Shown here one piece after another: positions 7,458-16,947 of a stretch of 32,000 bases of DNA; position 1 is the first letter of the stretch, and the number at the start of each line of letters is the position of its first letter. Position numbers and translations under genes: made by a program. A model generated the notes under the pieces. It was given only the letters and a program-made list of their open reading frames with translations, was not told the DNA's origin and did no database searches. Source of the stretch: Christensenellaceae bacterium. Its GTDB lineage: Bacteria; Bacillota; Clostridia; Christensenellales; UBA1750. The stretch spans positions 1 through 32,000 of the forward strand of contig JAITGM010000024.1 in assembly GCA_031280685.1 (NCBI GenBank). Reading direction: 5' to 3'.

Positions 7458-7697
7458 ATGCCAGTTCTTGGTCTTATCGCAATCGGCGCGGGGCTCGCCG
7501 TGCTCGCGGGCGGCGCCGCCGCCCTTGGAATGGGTTTGGCCACCTCGAGGTCCGCGGAGGCCATCGCGCGCCAGCCAGAAGCCGCGGGCAAGATCAATTC
7601 ATCCTTGATGTTTGGCTTGATCATGATGGAAACCACGGCGGTCTATGCGCTGCTGGTCGCCATCTTGCTGATTTTTGTGCTCGGGGGCAACGCCTAA
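7458..7697 (+). CDS. atpE: F1Fo ATP synthase subunit c
   Basis: A 79-residue hairpin of two transmembrane helices joined by the polar loop ARQPEA, as in all c subunits. The ion-carrying carboxylate is E58 in MMETTAVYALL. T59, T60 and Y63 match the helix-2 side chains of sodium-binding rings (ESTGIY in Ilyobacter), but the helix-1 glutamine of such rings is replaced by M25 (LGMGL). The ring therefore has only half of the Na+ signature, and proton or sodium use cannot be decided. AGGAGGAA lies seven bases before the ATG. The first helix is rich in Gly and Ala as required for tight ring packing. Confidence 0.95.
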   Translation: MPVLGLIAIGAGLAVLAGGAAALGMGLATSRSAEAIARQPEAAGKINSSLMFGLIMMETTAVYALLVAILLIFVLGGNA

Positions 7698-7744
7698 GGT
7701 TAATGGCGCCAAGGCCCGCGCCTAAGAAGGGGTGACTGAACACC

Positions 7745-8227
7745 ATGGGCGAGATTTTCAATCTCCCATCGCTCGCTCTGCACATGCTCAACGCGCTGAT
7801 TCTTTTCATCGCGATCCGCGTCTTCCTCTATAAGCCGGTTCGCAAATTCCTGCGCCAGCGCGAAGAAAGCGTCGCGCAGACGCTCAAAAACGCGGATGCT
7901 TCCGCCAAGGAGGCGGATCGTCTCCTCGCGCAGAGCCGCGAGGAGCTGCTCTGCGCGCAGAACTCAGCGACCGAAACCATCGCCCAGGGCGCCAAGCGCG
8001 CCCAGGGCAGTGCGGACGAGATTCTGGCCGGCGCGCGAATCCAGGCCGAAGAAATCATCCAAAAAGCCCAGCAGGAAGCCGAACAGATTCGCCTTGCGGC
8101 ACGGGAAGCCATGGCCGAGGAAGCTTCGAACCTGGCCGTGGCCATCGCGTCGAAGATCTTGGAGCGCGAAGTCACCCTGCAAGATAATAAAAAGCTCATC
8201 GAGGAATTCTTAGAAGAGGTAGGCTAA
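7745..8227 (+). CDS. atpF: F1Fo ATP synthase subunit b
   Basis: One N-terminal membrane helix (about residues 8-28, ALHMLNALILFIAIRVFLYKP) is followed by a long charged, Ala-rich coiled coil to the end. This is the peripheral-stalk b subunit, 160 aa, of ordinary length. The C-terminus reads KILEREVTLQDNKKLIEEFL, the usual end that docks on the delta C-terminal domain. There is no extension that could stand in for the missing delta N-terminal domain. The ATG at 7745 follows AAGGGGTGA. Only six bases separate its stop from the start of the delta-alpha fusion gene, so no reading frame can be hidden between them. Confidence 0.93.
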   Translation: MGEIFNLPSLALHMLNALILFIAIRVFLYKPVRKFLRQREESVAQTLKNADASAKEADRLLAQSREELLCAQNSATETIAQGAKRAQGSADEILAGARIQAEEIIQKAQQEAEQIRLAAREAMAEEASNLAVAIASKILEREVTLQDNKKLIEEFLEEVG

Positions 8228-8233
8228 CAACCC

Positions 8234-10009
8234 ATGCCAGAAACCACGCTGAACGGGCTGGTGATCTCTGCGCAGCCCCTCGGGGCCGCGCTGCTGGCTC
8301 GCATTGAAGAGAGCTATTCTTCCCTGCTCGGCCAAAGGGTCAGCCTGGAAGAAAAGATAGACGAAAGCGCCCTGGGCGGCGTCCGCGTCGAGATCGCGGG
8401 CCGCTCCTTCGATGCCAGCCTGAAGGGCAGGCTCGACCAGGTTCTTAAAACCTTGCACAGCCAGGGCCAGAATGCCACGCTGGATTTTAAGGGCATCGGC
8501 CGGGAGCTGCAGGGCCGCCTTTCGGGCCTGCACACGGCGGGCGCCGGGGTGCGCGGCCAAGGCAGCGTGCTGCGCACGGGCGATGGCGTCGCCCATTTAA
8601 GCGGCCTGCACGGCTGCAAGCTCAGCGAGCTGATCGAGTTTGACGACGGCGGCTACGGCATCGTCATGAATTTGGAAGAAAACGAGGTCGGCGTCGTCCT
8701 CCTTGGCCACGACGCGCAGATCAGCGTCGGCCAGAAGGCCTTCGGCACCGGCCAGGTGCTCTCGGTTCCGGTCAGCCAGGGGCTGATCGGCCGGGTGGTG
8801 AACCCCCTTGGCCAGCCCATGGATGGCGGCCCCCGCATCGGCGCCAACCAGTTCAACCCAATCGAGGTTTCGGCTCCCGCCATCATCGAAAGGCAGTCCG
8901 TCGGCGTGCCGATGGAAACCGGCCTGCTCGCGGTCGATTCCATGGTGCCCATCGGCCGCGGCCAGCGCGAGTTGATCATTGGCGACCGCCAAACCGGAAA
9001 GACCGCCATCGCCATCGACACGATTTTGAACCAAAAGGGCAAGGGCGTCCTTTGCTTCTACGTCGCCATCGGCCAAAAGGCCTCCTCCGTGGCGCAGATC
9101 ATCGCCACCCTGAGCGAAAGCGGCGCGCTTGCCTACACCACCGTGGTCTGCTCCACCGCGTCTGACTCGGCGACGCTGCAATACATCGCCCCCTACTGCG
9201 GCTGCGCCATGGCGGAATACTTCATGCGCGCCGGGAAGGATACCCTCATCGTCTACGACGACCTGACCAAGCACGCGGTGGCCTACCGCGCCATGTCGCT
9301 GCTGCTGCGCAGGCCGCCGGGCCGCGAAGCCTACCCGGGCGATGTTTTTTACCTGCACTCCAGGCTGCTCGAGCGGGCGGCCAGGCTCTCGCCTGAATAC
9401 GGCGGCGGCTCGATGACCGCCCTGCCCATCATCGAAACCCAGGCAGGCGATATTTCGGCCTATATCCCCACCAACGTCATCTCCATCACCGACGGCCAGA
9501 TCTTTTTGGATACTGACCTCTTCCGCGGCGGCGTGCGCCCCGCAGTCAACGGCGGTCTTTCGGTTTCGCGCGTGGGCGGCTCGGCCCAAAACCGTGCCAT
9601 GCGCAAGGCGGGCGGCCAATTGAGGCTAGAACTGGCCCAATACCGCGAATTGCAGATCTTCGCGCAGTTCTCGTCCGATATGGACACGGCCACCCAGGGC
9701 ATCTTGAACTACGGCTCCCTGCTGACCGAACTGCTCAAGCAGCGCAACTCGCAGCCCATGCCCAACTTCGTGCAGGTCATCCTGCTCTATGTCATCTCGC
9801 GCAGGCTCTTCCCCAAGGAGGGCGACCTTTTCGCCCTTTTGGGCGAATTCAAGGCGGACTTTCCGGCCTTTGTCGAACAGCTCTACCCGCACATCAAGTC
9901 GGCCATTGAGCTTAGCGGCGACATCAGCGACGAGACCGCCTCGGAGCTCAATATCAGCTTCAAGGCCTGGCTCGCCCGCCATCGGCAGCTTGAGGGGGCG
10001 GAAGCATGA
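8234..10009 (+). CDS. atpA: ATP synthase delta C-terminal domain fused to alpha subunit, 591 aa
   Basis: Residues ~8-77 are not alpha sequence but match the delta/OSCP C-terminal domain: VISAQPL, then [27 protein letters not shown], the family's beta hairpin and final helix. From ~84 a complete alpha subunit follows, beginning with its N-terminal helix ([11 protein letters not shown]). Walker A is GDRQTGKT at 250-257, K256 lying about 81 positions beyond E. coli alpha K175. LIVYDDL and the arginine-finger stretch [11 protein letters not shown] are present. Total length is about 80 residues above the usual 500-515. The delta N-terminal six-helix domain, which normally caps F1, is absent here and in the flanking genes. 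The ATG at 8234 follows GAGGTAGG; the gene overlaps atpG by four bases. The frame is continuous, so this is a true fusion in this sequence, not a frameshift artefact at the junction. Confidence 0.93.
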   Translation: MPETTLNGLVISAQPLGAALLARIEESYSSLLGQRVSLEEKIDESALGGVRVEIAGRSFDASLKGRLDQVLKTLHSQGQNATLDFKGIGRELQGRLSGLHTAGAGVRGQGSVLRTGDGVAHLSGLHGCKLSELIEFDDGGYGIVMNLEENEVGVVLLGHDAQISVGQKAFGTGQVLSVPVSQGLIGRVVNPLGQPMDGGPRIGANQFNPIEVSAPAIIERQSVGVPMETGLLAVDSMVPIGRGQRELIIGDRQTGKTAIAIDTILNQKGKGVLCFYVAIGQKASSVAQIIATLSESGALAYTTVVCSTASDSATLQYIAPYCGCAMAEYFMRAGKDTLIVYDDLTKHAVAYRAMSLLLRRPPGREAYPGDVFYLHSRLLERAARLSPEYGGGSMTALPIIETQAGDISAYIPTNVISITDGQIFLDTDLFRGGVRPAVNGGLSVSRVGGSAQNRAMRKAGGQLRLELAQYRELQIFAQFSSDMDTATQGILNYGSLLTELLKQRNSQPMPNFVQVILLYVISRRLFPKEGDLFALLGEFKADFPAFVEQLYPHIKSAIELSGDISDETASELNISFKAWLARHRQLEGAEA

Positions 10010-10869
10010 GCTCCGTGCAAGAGATTCGCCACCACATCTCCGCCGTGACGGACACGAGCAAGATTACCCGCGCCATGTACCTGATCTCCTCCGCCAAGAT
10101 GAAGCGCGCCATGTCCATGTATGAGCAAAATCACGTCTATTCCCAAAAGGTGCGCTCCGTCATCCGCTTCCTGCTCGAAAACACCGACGACGGCCTGACC
10201 AACCCCTACTTCCGCCAGCACCCGGGCAAGCGCGCCGCCTTTTTGGTCATCGCGGCCGATAAGGGGCTTTGCGGCGGCTACAACGCAGAGATCCTCAAGC
10301 TCGCGCAGAGAACCATTGAGGGGGGCGACTTCAATCAGCGCTTCCTCTTCACGGTGGGCTACGTGGCCAGCGAGCACTTCGCGCGCGTCGGCCTGAACCC
10401 GGATGTGCACTACCTGCACATCATTCAGGATCCGAACCTCGGCTCAGCCCGCGAGATCACCTACGAGCTTTGCGAACTCTTCCGCTCCAAGCACCTGGAT
10501 GAGGTCTACGTGGTCTATACCGAGCTTTTAAAGGGCCAGCTCATCCCCCGCGTGGCAAGGCTCCTGCCCATTTTAGAAAGGGACTTCATCACGGCCGAGA
10601 TCCTGCACGAGCATACGGGCAACCTCATCTACCACCCCTCCTCCGCGGGTGCCCTGGATGAAATCACCCACCATTACCTCATCGGCATCGTGTACTCCAC
10701 GCTCGTGCAGTCCTTCGCCAGCGAGCAGCGCGCCCGCATGACCGCTATGGAGGCCGCCACGCAGAACGCGGATGAAATGCTGGCCGATTTAAAGCTCGAG
10801 CTCAATCACGCCCGCCAGGCGGCGATCACCCAGGAGCTGACCGAGATCATCTCCGGTTCCTCCCAATAA
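10006..10869 (+). CDS. atpG: F1Fo ATP synthase subunit gamma
   Basis: The rotor shaft of F1. The N-terminal helix has [19 protein letters not shown], the central fold has the invariant [10 protein letters not shown], and the C-terminal helix has [19 protein letters not shown] in the form [17 protein letters not shown]. Length is 287 aa, as usual. It overlaps the end of the fusion gene in an ATGA (10006-10009), implying translational coupling. I see nothing abnormal, in particular no insertion like the one in chloroplast gamma. Confidence 0.94.
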   Translation: MSSVQEIRHHISAVTDTSKITRAMYLISSAKMKRAMSMYEQNHVYSQKVRSVIRFLLENTDDGLTNPYFRQHPGKRAAFLVIAADKGLCGGYNAEILKLAQRTIEGGDFNQRFLFTVGYVASEHFARVGLNPDVHYLHIIQDPNLGSAREITYELCELFRSKHLDEVYVVYTELLKGQLIPRVARLLPILERDFITAEILHEHTGNLIYHPSSAGALDEITHHYLIGIVYSTLVQSFASEQRARMTAMEAATQNADEMLADLKLELNHARQAAITQELTEIISGSSQ

Positions 10870-12306
<1,437 letters not shown>

Positions 12307-12309
12307 GCC

Positions 12310-12726
12310 ATGCCCGGCAGCTTCCACCTTTCGGTCCAAACCCCCAAGCACAGCTTCTTTGACGATGACGCAAGGCAGATCATCATCGAGGCCGAGGATG
12401 GCCAAATCGGCATCCTGCCCGGCCACCAGCCTATGGTCGTATCAATGGTCGAAGGCCTGCTGCGCATCCAGCGCAAGGATGGTTCCTGGCGCGAGGCCGC
12501 GGTTTCTTCCGGCTTTGCCACCGTTTTGCAGGACGAAATCGACGTACTCCTGCAGACCGCTGAGTGGGCCGAAGACATCGACGCGGCCCGGGCGCGCGAA
12601 AATATCCGCCTGGCGAACGAGTCCCTGCGCCAGCAGAAGAGCATCCAGGAATACCACATGGCCAGAACCATGCTCGCCCGCGCAATGGTGCGCCTGCGCA
12701 TCACAAGCCGCGCCAACCACGACTAA
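12310..12726 (+). CDS. atpC: F1Fo ATP synthase subunit epsilon
   Basis: The beta-sandwich N-terminal domain (FHLSVQTPKHSFFDDDA, then GQIGILPGHQPMV) is followed by a two-helix C-terminal hairpin of about 45 residues, the part that can brake rotation in bacteria. At 138 aa it is of normal length. The start lies three bases after the atpD stop, with GAGGAGGGG upstream. It is the last gene of the operon and is followed by a strong terminator. Confidence 0.93.
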   Translation: MPGSFHLSVQTPKHSFFDDDARQIIIEAEDGQIGILPGHQPMVVSMVEGLLRIQRKDGSWREAAVSSGFATVLQDEIDVLLQTAEWAEDIDAARARENIRLANESLRQQKSIQEYHMARTMLARAMVRLRITSRANHD

Positions 12727-12733
12727 AAAGCCA

Positions 12734-12767
12734 AAAACGGCTCCCCCGCGTGCGGGGGAGCCGTTTT
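12734..12767 (+). terminator. Intrinsic terminator of the ATP synthase operon
   Basis: AAAACGGCTCCCCCGC (12734-12749) is perfectly complementary to GCGGGGGAGCCGTTTT (12752-12767). The 16-bp stem has a minimal loop, so the innermost pairs probably stay open, and ends in TTTT. It begins eight bases after the atpC stop codon. Confidence 0.9.
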
Positions 12768-12769
12768 CA

Positions 12770-13165
12770 TCGCTTTGCCCAAGGTCTGGCGCGCACCGCG
12801 GCCCTCCGGGCCTTCGCGGGGGGAATCGAAGCCGAGTTGTGCCCAGTGGACACAGTAGCGAGGCGAAGATTGGCACAAATAGAGCGGTTGCACAAGCCGT
12901 AGACGCGGAAACCGCCTATTTAAGCCAGGGATTGAACTTCACCCCCGCATGCCCCCAGAAGAGGAGTAGGCTAGCCCACTGCGATTTTGGCAGCCCTATC
13001 GGCATTATCAAGGGGTAAGGGGCTCAGGCGCGCTGCGCGCGGCCTGCCGCTTCACTTACGCTCGCGGCCGCTGCGGCTGCGCCGCAGGTTGGCCCACGGG
13101 GCTCGGGTCAGCCTGCCTTGCAAAGCCCAACGGTGATTATTTGGGGTTCCCACCCCCTTAGACTA
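12770..13165. other. Non-coding, hairpin-rich intergenic stretch
   Basis: No gene is supported in these ~400 bases. Several self-complementary pairs are visible: GGCCC/GGGCC near 12802-12814, TTGTGCC (12837-12843) with GGCACAA (12872-12878), and GCGGTT/AACCGC near 12885-12920, then a GC-rich run of CGCGCTGCGCGCG (13030-13042) and GCGGCTGCGCCGC near 13073. GAATCGAAGCCG near 12825 recurs near 22390 in the other large intergenic region. It could be a structured RNA, decayed repeats, or both. I find no tRNA, RNase P, tmRNA or known riboswitch core. Confidence 0.4.
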
Positions 13166-13183
13166 ATCAGGAGGAATTCAACC

Positions 13184-13786
13184 ATGCCAAAAAGCGGCAT
13201 TTTAAGCAGCCGGAACGAGAGCACGGCTTGCGGCATCCTCCTCTTTGGCCTAAACGGCTGCGGCAAAACCACGCTGGGCCGCGAATTGGCCCGCGTCCTC
13301 GGCTTTTACCCCATAGATCATGAAAATTACGCCTTCGAGCCTTCCGCCCTCCCCTATGCCGCCCCGTGCCCGCCCGCTGACTGCGTCCGGCTCATGCTGG
13401 CGGACATTCAAAGCCGGGGCTCTTTCGTGCTTTCGGCCGTGACCAGCGATTTTGGCGAGGAAATCACCGCGATGCTCGCGCTCGCCGTCCTGCTCGAGGT
13501 TCCGGCCGAAGTTCGCTTGCAGCGCGTCGAGGAGCGCGAATTTAGGCGCTATGGGGAGCGGATTTTCGAGGGCGGCGATCTCTTTGCGCAACATCGTCAA
13601 TTTACCAACTTCGCGCGCTCTCGCCCCGCCGAGCCAATCGAGCGCTGGGCGCGCACACTCCCCTGCCCCCTTCTCCATATCGGCGTCAGGGCGAGCTGCG
13701 CAAAAAACGCAGCCCGCTTTCCCTGGCAAAGCAAGGCGGCGGCGCGAACCCTTTCGCGCCGCCGCCTTGTAAAACCAATTCCCTAG
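13184..13786 (+). CDS. P-loop nucleotide kinase-like protein, 200 aa
   Basis: GLNGCGKTTLGREL near residue 24 is a textbook Walker A loop of a small AAA or shikimate/adenylate-kinase-like fold. It is followed by PIDHENYAFEP as a possible substrate-binding region and EVRLQRVEEREFRRYG, an arginine-rich lid-like helix. A cytoplasmic phosphotransferase or ATPase is likely; the substrate is unknown. The ATG at 13184 follows AGGAGG by nine bases. The last ~20 residues (from KAAARTLSRRRL) are encoded by a perfect 17-bp hairpin and look unlike domain sequence, so an ancestral stop may have been lost. It converges with the flavodoxin-like gene, overlapping by four bases. Confidence 0.65.
   Translation: MPKSGILSSRNESTACGILLFGLNGCGKTTLGRELARVLGFYPIDHENYAFEPSALPYAAPCPPADCVRLMLADIQSRGSFVLSAVTSDFGEEITAMLALAVLLEVPAEVRLQRVEEREFRRYGERIFEGGDLFAQHRQFTNFARSRPAEPIERWARTLPCPLLHIGVRASCAKNAARFPWQSKAAARTLSRRRLVKPIP
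13732..13769 (-). terminator. Hairpin at a convergent gene junction, possible terminator
   Basis: CAAGGCGGCGGCGCGAA (13732-13748) and its exact complement (13753-13769) form a 17-bp stem around CCCT. It lies 14 bases beyond the flavodoxin-like stop for leftward transcription and inside the 3' coding end of the rightward P-loop gene. T-tracts are poor on both strands, so efficiency is uncertain. Confidence 0.5.
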
Positions 13787-14178
13787 TTCACGATTCCCTC
13801 TATGGTGTAGTCGCCGGCCTGGATCGCCTTCGCCCGAATCTTCACTGCGCTTTCGGGCGCTTTTGCCAAAAGCCGCTTGCAGCCTGCAACGCAGCCGCGC
13901 AGGCCGAGCCCGCCGCAGGTCACCGCCAGCCGGTAGCGCCCAATCCCGGCCCCGTAGCGCTTTAAATACAGCGTCATCGGCTCCGGCAGGTTGAAGGCCC
14001 AGACGGGGCACATCAAAATGACCCGCTCAAAGCCAGCGGGATCCAGCCCCGCGCTGATTTCGTGCGCCTTTTCGTCAAAACGGATCTCATCCAGCGCACA
14101 GCCGAGCGCTGCCCGCACCCTCTCGGCCAGCTTTTTGGTATTTCCGCTCTTCGAATACAGGACGATCAGCGTTTTCAA
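13783..14178 (-). CDS. Flavodoxin-like protein, 131 aa
   Basis: The N-terminus TLIVLYSKSGNTKKLAERV carries the FMN phosphate-binding loop (S-K-S-G-N-T) of flavodoxins. The middle (GFERVILMCPVWAFNLPEPM) corresponds to the second FMN loop, and VTCGGLGLRGC to the third strand and loop, where two Cys are present. At 131 aa it is short but nearly complete for a flavodoxin domain. A soluble electron carrier or small FMN reductase is likely. The TTG at 14178 follows GGAGGG by seven bases and gives the normal start. It is the last gene of the minus-strand run beginning at 19038. Confidence 0.75.
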   Translation of the reverse strand: MKTLIVLYSKSGNTKKLAERVRAALGCALDEIRFDEKAHEISAGLDPAGFERVILMCPVWAFNLPEPMTLYLKRYGAGIGRYRLAVTCGGLGLRGCVAGCKRLLAKAPESAVKIRAKAIQAGDYTIEGIVN

Positions 14179-14235
14179 AGCAAATCCCTCCTTATTTCGG
14201 CCTTTTTTCGCGCTTGCGCGCCGCCCTTACAGGGC

Positions 14236-14637
14236 TTATACCACCGGGCCGTGCATAATAAAGTATGCCATGGCCAGGCAGCCCAGGCCTGCGAGCAAAG
14301 CACTGCCCACCACGGCCAGAGCAATCCCGCTGCCCCTGCTCAGCGGAAGCCGCAACCCCCAGAGCAGCAAGGCAAGCCCCAGCAGGAAGACGGCCACCCA
14401 CCCGATGGAATTCCCGCCGCTCATAACGGAAACGAATCCCAGATACAGGGCGAGCAAAGCACCGCCAATCGCGGCCAGCACGCCTCTGCCCCTGCCCGGC
14501 GGAAGGCACAGCCCCAAAAGCAGCAGCTCAAGCCCCAATCCAAGCGGAAGCGCAAAGCCCACCAGCCCAAGTAACAGCCCCACAACCCAATTGGCGTTCA
14601 CCGCTCCCAACGCGCCACATCCCTCCTTCGCCCGCAT
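14236..14637 (-). CDS. Small membrane protein, four predicted helices
   Basis: Four hydrophobic Gly/Leu/Ala-rich stretches (roughly WVVGLLLGLVGFALPLGLG, VLAAIGGALLALYLGF, WVAVFLLGLALLLWGL and IALAVVGSALLAGLGCL) alternate with short basic turns such as PPGRGRG and PLSRGSG. The two helical pairs resemble one another and may be an internal duplication. No family is recognised. Start choice is uncertain: I give the ATG at 14637, but a TTG at 14610, ten bases after AAGGAGGG, has the better ribosome-binding site and would shorten the protein to 124 aa. It follows another membrane protein gene after 23 bases. Confidence 0.55.
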   Translation of the reverse strand: MRAKEGCGALGAVNANWVVGLLLGLVGFALPLGLGLELLLLGLCLPPGRGRGVLAAIGGALLALYLGFVSVMSGGNSIGWVAVFLLGLALLLWGLRLPLSRGSGIALAVVGSALLAGLGCLAMAYFIMHGPVV

Positions 14638-14660
14638 GCGCAAAGGCCAGGAGCCGCGGC

Positions 14661-15275
14661 TTAACCCTCCTGCTTGGGCACGCGGCGCCTGCGCCTTCTG
14701 CGGCGGCGCTTGCCCCGCTCGATCTGCTTCATCATCTTGGCGTATTGGTTCGGTCCGTCTAAATAGCCCAGCGCGAAGGCGGCGGGCAAAAGAAGCGTCA
14801 GCGGCAGGAAGATATGGGGCGCCAAGCCGGGCACCGCAAGCTCCACAAGGCCCAAATACAGCCCCATTTGCAGGCGCAGGACGGGCTGAAGAACCATTTG
14901 CAGGCCCCCCCCCGTCAGGCTGAGCACGCTCACCAGCGCGGCCAGTAAAAGGCCGGGCGCTGCGGCAATCAACGCCCCCAAAATGCCCTTTTTCGGGCTG
15001 AAGTAACGGCCTTTTTCCTCTTCGCTCGGCCCCACGCCGCGCTCTTGCCGTTGCTTTTCCATGCTGATCTCATACATCTTGTCTTTCCGGCCGCGAAGAA
15101 TGCCAGAATACATGCCAAAATACAGCCCGGCCAGCATGAGCAGAACCGAGAGCAGCACCCGCAGCCAGAGCCACAGCCCTTCGTCGAAGGCGGCCAGGCT
15201 CAAAAACAGCGCGATCAGCGAAACCGCGGCCATGCCGAGGAATACCCCCGCCGTATATCGCCAAAAATCCTTCAT
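14661..15275 (-). CDS. Membrane protein with a poly-arginine C-terminus, 204 aa
   Basis: Two N-terminal helices (about residues 8-28 and 34-55), a charged cytoplasmic loop with KMYEISMEKQRQERG, and two or three helices in the C-terminal half (GALIAAAPGLLLAALVSVL and further). The tail ends in KQIERGKRRRRRRRRRVPKQ, a run of nine arginines. No family is recognised. The ATG at 15275 overlaps the stop of the cyclo-ligase gene (ATGA), with GGAAAGGAAG upstream, so expression is coupled to it. The tail would sit on the cytoplasmic side if the charge rule holds, perhaps touching lipid head groups or nucleic acid; that is inference. Confidence 0.6.
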   Translation of the reverse strand: MKDFWRYTAGVFLGMAAVSLIALFLSLAAFDEGLWLWLRVLLSVLLMLAGLYFGMYSGILRGRKDKMYEISMEKQRQERGVGPSEEEKGRYFSPKKGILGALIAAAPGLLLAALVSVLSLTGGGLQMVLQPVLRLQMGLYLGLVELAVPGLAPHIFLPLTLLLPAAFALGYLDGPNQYAKMMKQIERGKRRRRRRRRRVPKQEG

Positions 15276-15835
15276 AACTGCTTCCTTTCCGCGCGAGGGT
15301 TCGCGCCCTCCTCGGTGAGGAGGTAATCCATGGGCCCGTCCCAATCCGTTTGGGGAATCTCCCCTGCGCCCAGCAGGCAGGCGCCGTAACAGACACCCAC
15401 GCGCAGGCCCTTCGTTTGCGGCAAAAATCGGTCGTAATAGCCTTTTCCGTAGCCAATGCGCGCCCCGTCAAGCCCAAAGCCCAGGCCCGGGCAAAGGATG
15501 AGCTCAATCTCGCCTGGCAAAACCAGAACGCCTCGCGGCTCCAGCACGCGGAAAGCCCCTCGCTCAAGGGCGGAGCCAGGCTCGTACTCCCGCGCCACCA
15601 TATCGCCCCCGCGAATCACCGGCAAGGCCAGCCGCTTTCCGGCCGCAAAACAGGCAGCAAAGAGCGAGGAAAGCGAAGGTTCCGAGCGAATCGCCGCGTA
15701 AGCCATCACGCTCTTCGCCTCGCCATAGGCCGCCAGCGCCAAAATGTGCTCCACGATGCGCGCATCGAGCGCCGCCCGGTCAAAAATGGCGCCCCTTCGC
15801 CCCGCCAGCTCGCGGCGCAGCTCGTCTTTATTCAT
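15272..15835 (-). CDS. 5-formyltetrahydrofolate cyclo-ligase
   Basis: The protein (187 aa) ends its core with LGFGLDGARIGYGKGYYDRFL, the near-invariant ATP and folate-binding signature of the MTHFS/YgfA family, and begins MNKDELRRELAGRR, also typical. It has an ERGAFRVLEP segment and the ELILCPGLGF strand. The enzyme recycles 5-formyl-THF to 5,10-methenyl-THF in the cytoplasm using ATP. The ATG at 15835 overlaps the alr stop by eight bases and is preceded by AAGGGTAT. Together with FolD at 25598 it makes the one-carbon pool the second metabolic theme of the window. Confidence 0.88.
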   Translation of the reverse strand: MNKDELRRELAGRRGAIFDRAALDARIVEHILALAAYGEAKSVMAYAAIRSEPSLSSLFAACFAAGKRLALPVIRGGDMVAREYEPGSALERGAFRVLEPRGVLVLPGEIELILCPGLGFGLDGARIGYGKGYYDRFLPQTKGLRVGVCYGACLLGAGEIPQTDWDGPMDYLLTEEGANPRAERKQL

Positions 15836-16937
15836 ATACCCTTGGCACCCGCGCCGAGATCCCGCAAAAGATCTCATAATCGATGGTTTCCCCCGCCCAC
15901 CGGGCCATTTGGGCGCCGGTGATGCGCTCTTCGCCCTGCGCGCCCAGCAAGGCGGCCTCGTCGCCCAGCTTCACGCCCGGGATCGCGCTCACATCCGCCA
16001 TGATCTGATCCATGCAGATCGTGCCCAACACCGGCGCGCGCCGGCCCTTGAGCAAGACCTCGGCCCTGCCGAACATGCTCCGGCGGTACCCGTCGGCGTA
16101 GCCCACGGGCAACGTGGCGATCAGCCTTTCCTCCGGGGCGATGTAGCGCCTGCCGTAGCTTAGGCTCTCGCCCTTTTTCAGGCGCTTAATCTGCACCACC
16201 GGCGCCTTCCAGGTCAGCGCCGGGCGCAGGCCAATGCCGTCGCCTGCCCAGCCGATCTGCCCGCCATACAGGGCGATGCCGGGGCGCACCATGTCATACC
16301 TGCTTTCGGGGTAAAGGATGGCCGCCGCGCTGTTGGCCGCGTGCGCAAAGCCCGAAAAGCCCGCGCGGCGAAGCGCCAGCAGCGCTTCGTCAAAGCGCGC
16401 CAGCTGCCCGCGCAGGTAGGCCGCGCCATCCTGCATGTCTGCCGTGGCGAAATGGGTAAACGCGGCCTCTACCGTCACACCGCCCTTCGCAGCCGCCTCA
16501 TAGGCGGCAACGGCCTCGCCGGCCGAGCGAAAGCCGATGCGGCCCATGCCCGTGTCGATCTTTAAATGGGCCTTGGGCGAAACCCGCAGCGCCTTCGCGG
16601 CCGAAACGAGGGCCTGTACGCTTTCTTCATTCGAAAGGCAGAGGGAAAGGCCGGCCTTCATGCCCTCAAAAAGGCCCTTTTCCAGGCTTTGGCCCAGCAC
16701 CAAAATGGGCGCGTCCACACCGCCCGCGCGAAGCGCCAGCCCCTCTTCCACCAGCGCCACGCCAAGCGCCTGCGCCCCCGCTTGAAGGGCCGCCCTGGCC
16801 ACCGGCAGCGCGCCGTGGCCGTAGCCGTCGCCCTTCACCACGGCCATCAGCCGCGTTTGCGTGGCCGTGGCAAGGGCCCTTACGTTGTGCTCGATGGCGC
16901 GCAGATCGACCAGCAGTTCAGTTCCCCTCAGGCGCAT
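15828..16937 (-). CDS. alr: Alanine racemase
   Basis: The PLP lysine is K35 in AVVKGDGYGHG. The barrel has HLKIDTGMGRIGF and PGIALYGG, the C-terminal domain starts after SLSYGRRYIA, and GYADGYRRSMFG with CMDQIMADV carries the opposing catalytic tyrosine region and active-site entrance. At 369 aa it is complete. It interconverts L- and D-alanine for peptidoglycan. I chose the ATG at 16937, five bases after GAGGAGG; the 15 residues upstream in the open frame have no family character. It lies ten bases after the phosphatase stop and overlaps the cyclo-ligase gene. Confidence 0.93.
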   Translation of the reverse strand: MRLRGTELLVDLRAIEHNVRALATATQTRLMAVVKGDGYGHGALPVARAALQAGAQALGVALVEEGLALRAGGVDAPILVLGQSLEKGLFEGMKAGLSLCLSNEESVQALVSAAKALRVSPKAHLKIDTGMGRIGFRSAGEAVAAYEAAAKGGVTVEAAFTHFATADMQDGAAYLRGQLARFDEALLALRRAGFSGFAHAANSAAAILYPESRYDMVRPGIALYGGQIGWAGDGIGLRPALTWKAPVVQIKRLKKGESLSYGRRYIAPEERLIATLPVGYADGYRRSMFGRAEVLLKGRRAPVLGTICMDQIMADVSAIPGVKLGDEAALLGAQGEERITGAQMARWAGETIDYEIFCGISARVPRVYE

Positions 16938-16947
16938 GGTGTCCTCC

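Noticed and set aside
8200-8260. A hidden gene for the delta N-terminal domain between b and the fusion
   Set aside because: Only six bases separate the stop of atpF from the start of the fusion, and the end of b is normal.
8597-9619. A 340-codon minus-strand frame inside the alpha subunit gene
   Set aside because: It is a shadow of the conserved alpha gene, with no motifs and no ribosome-binding site.
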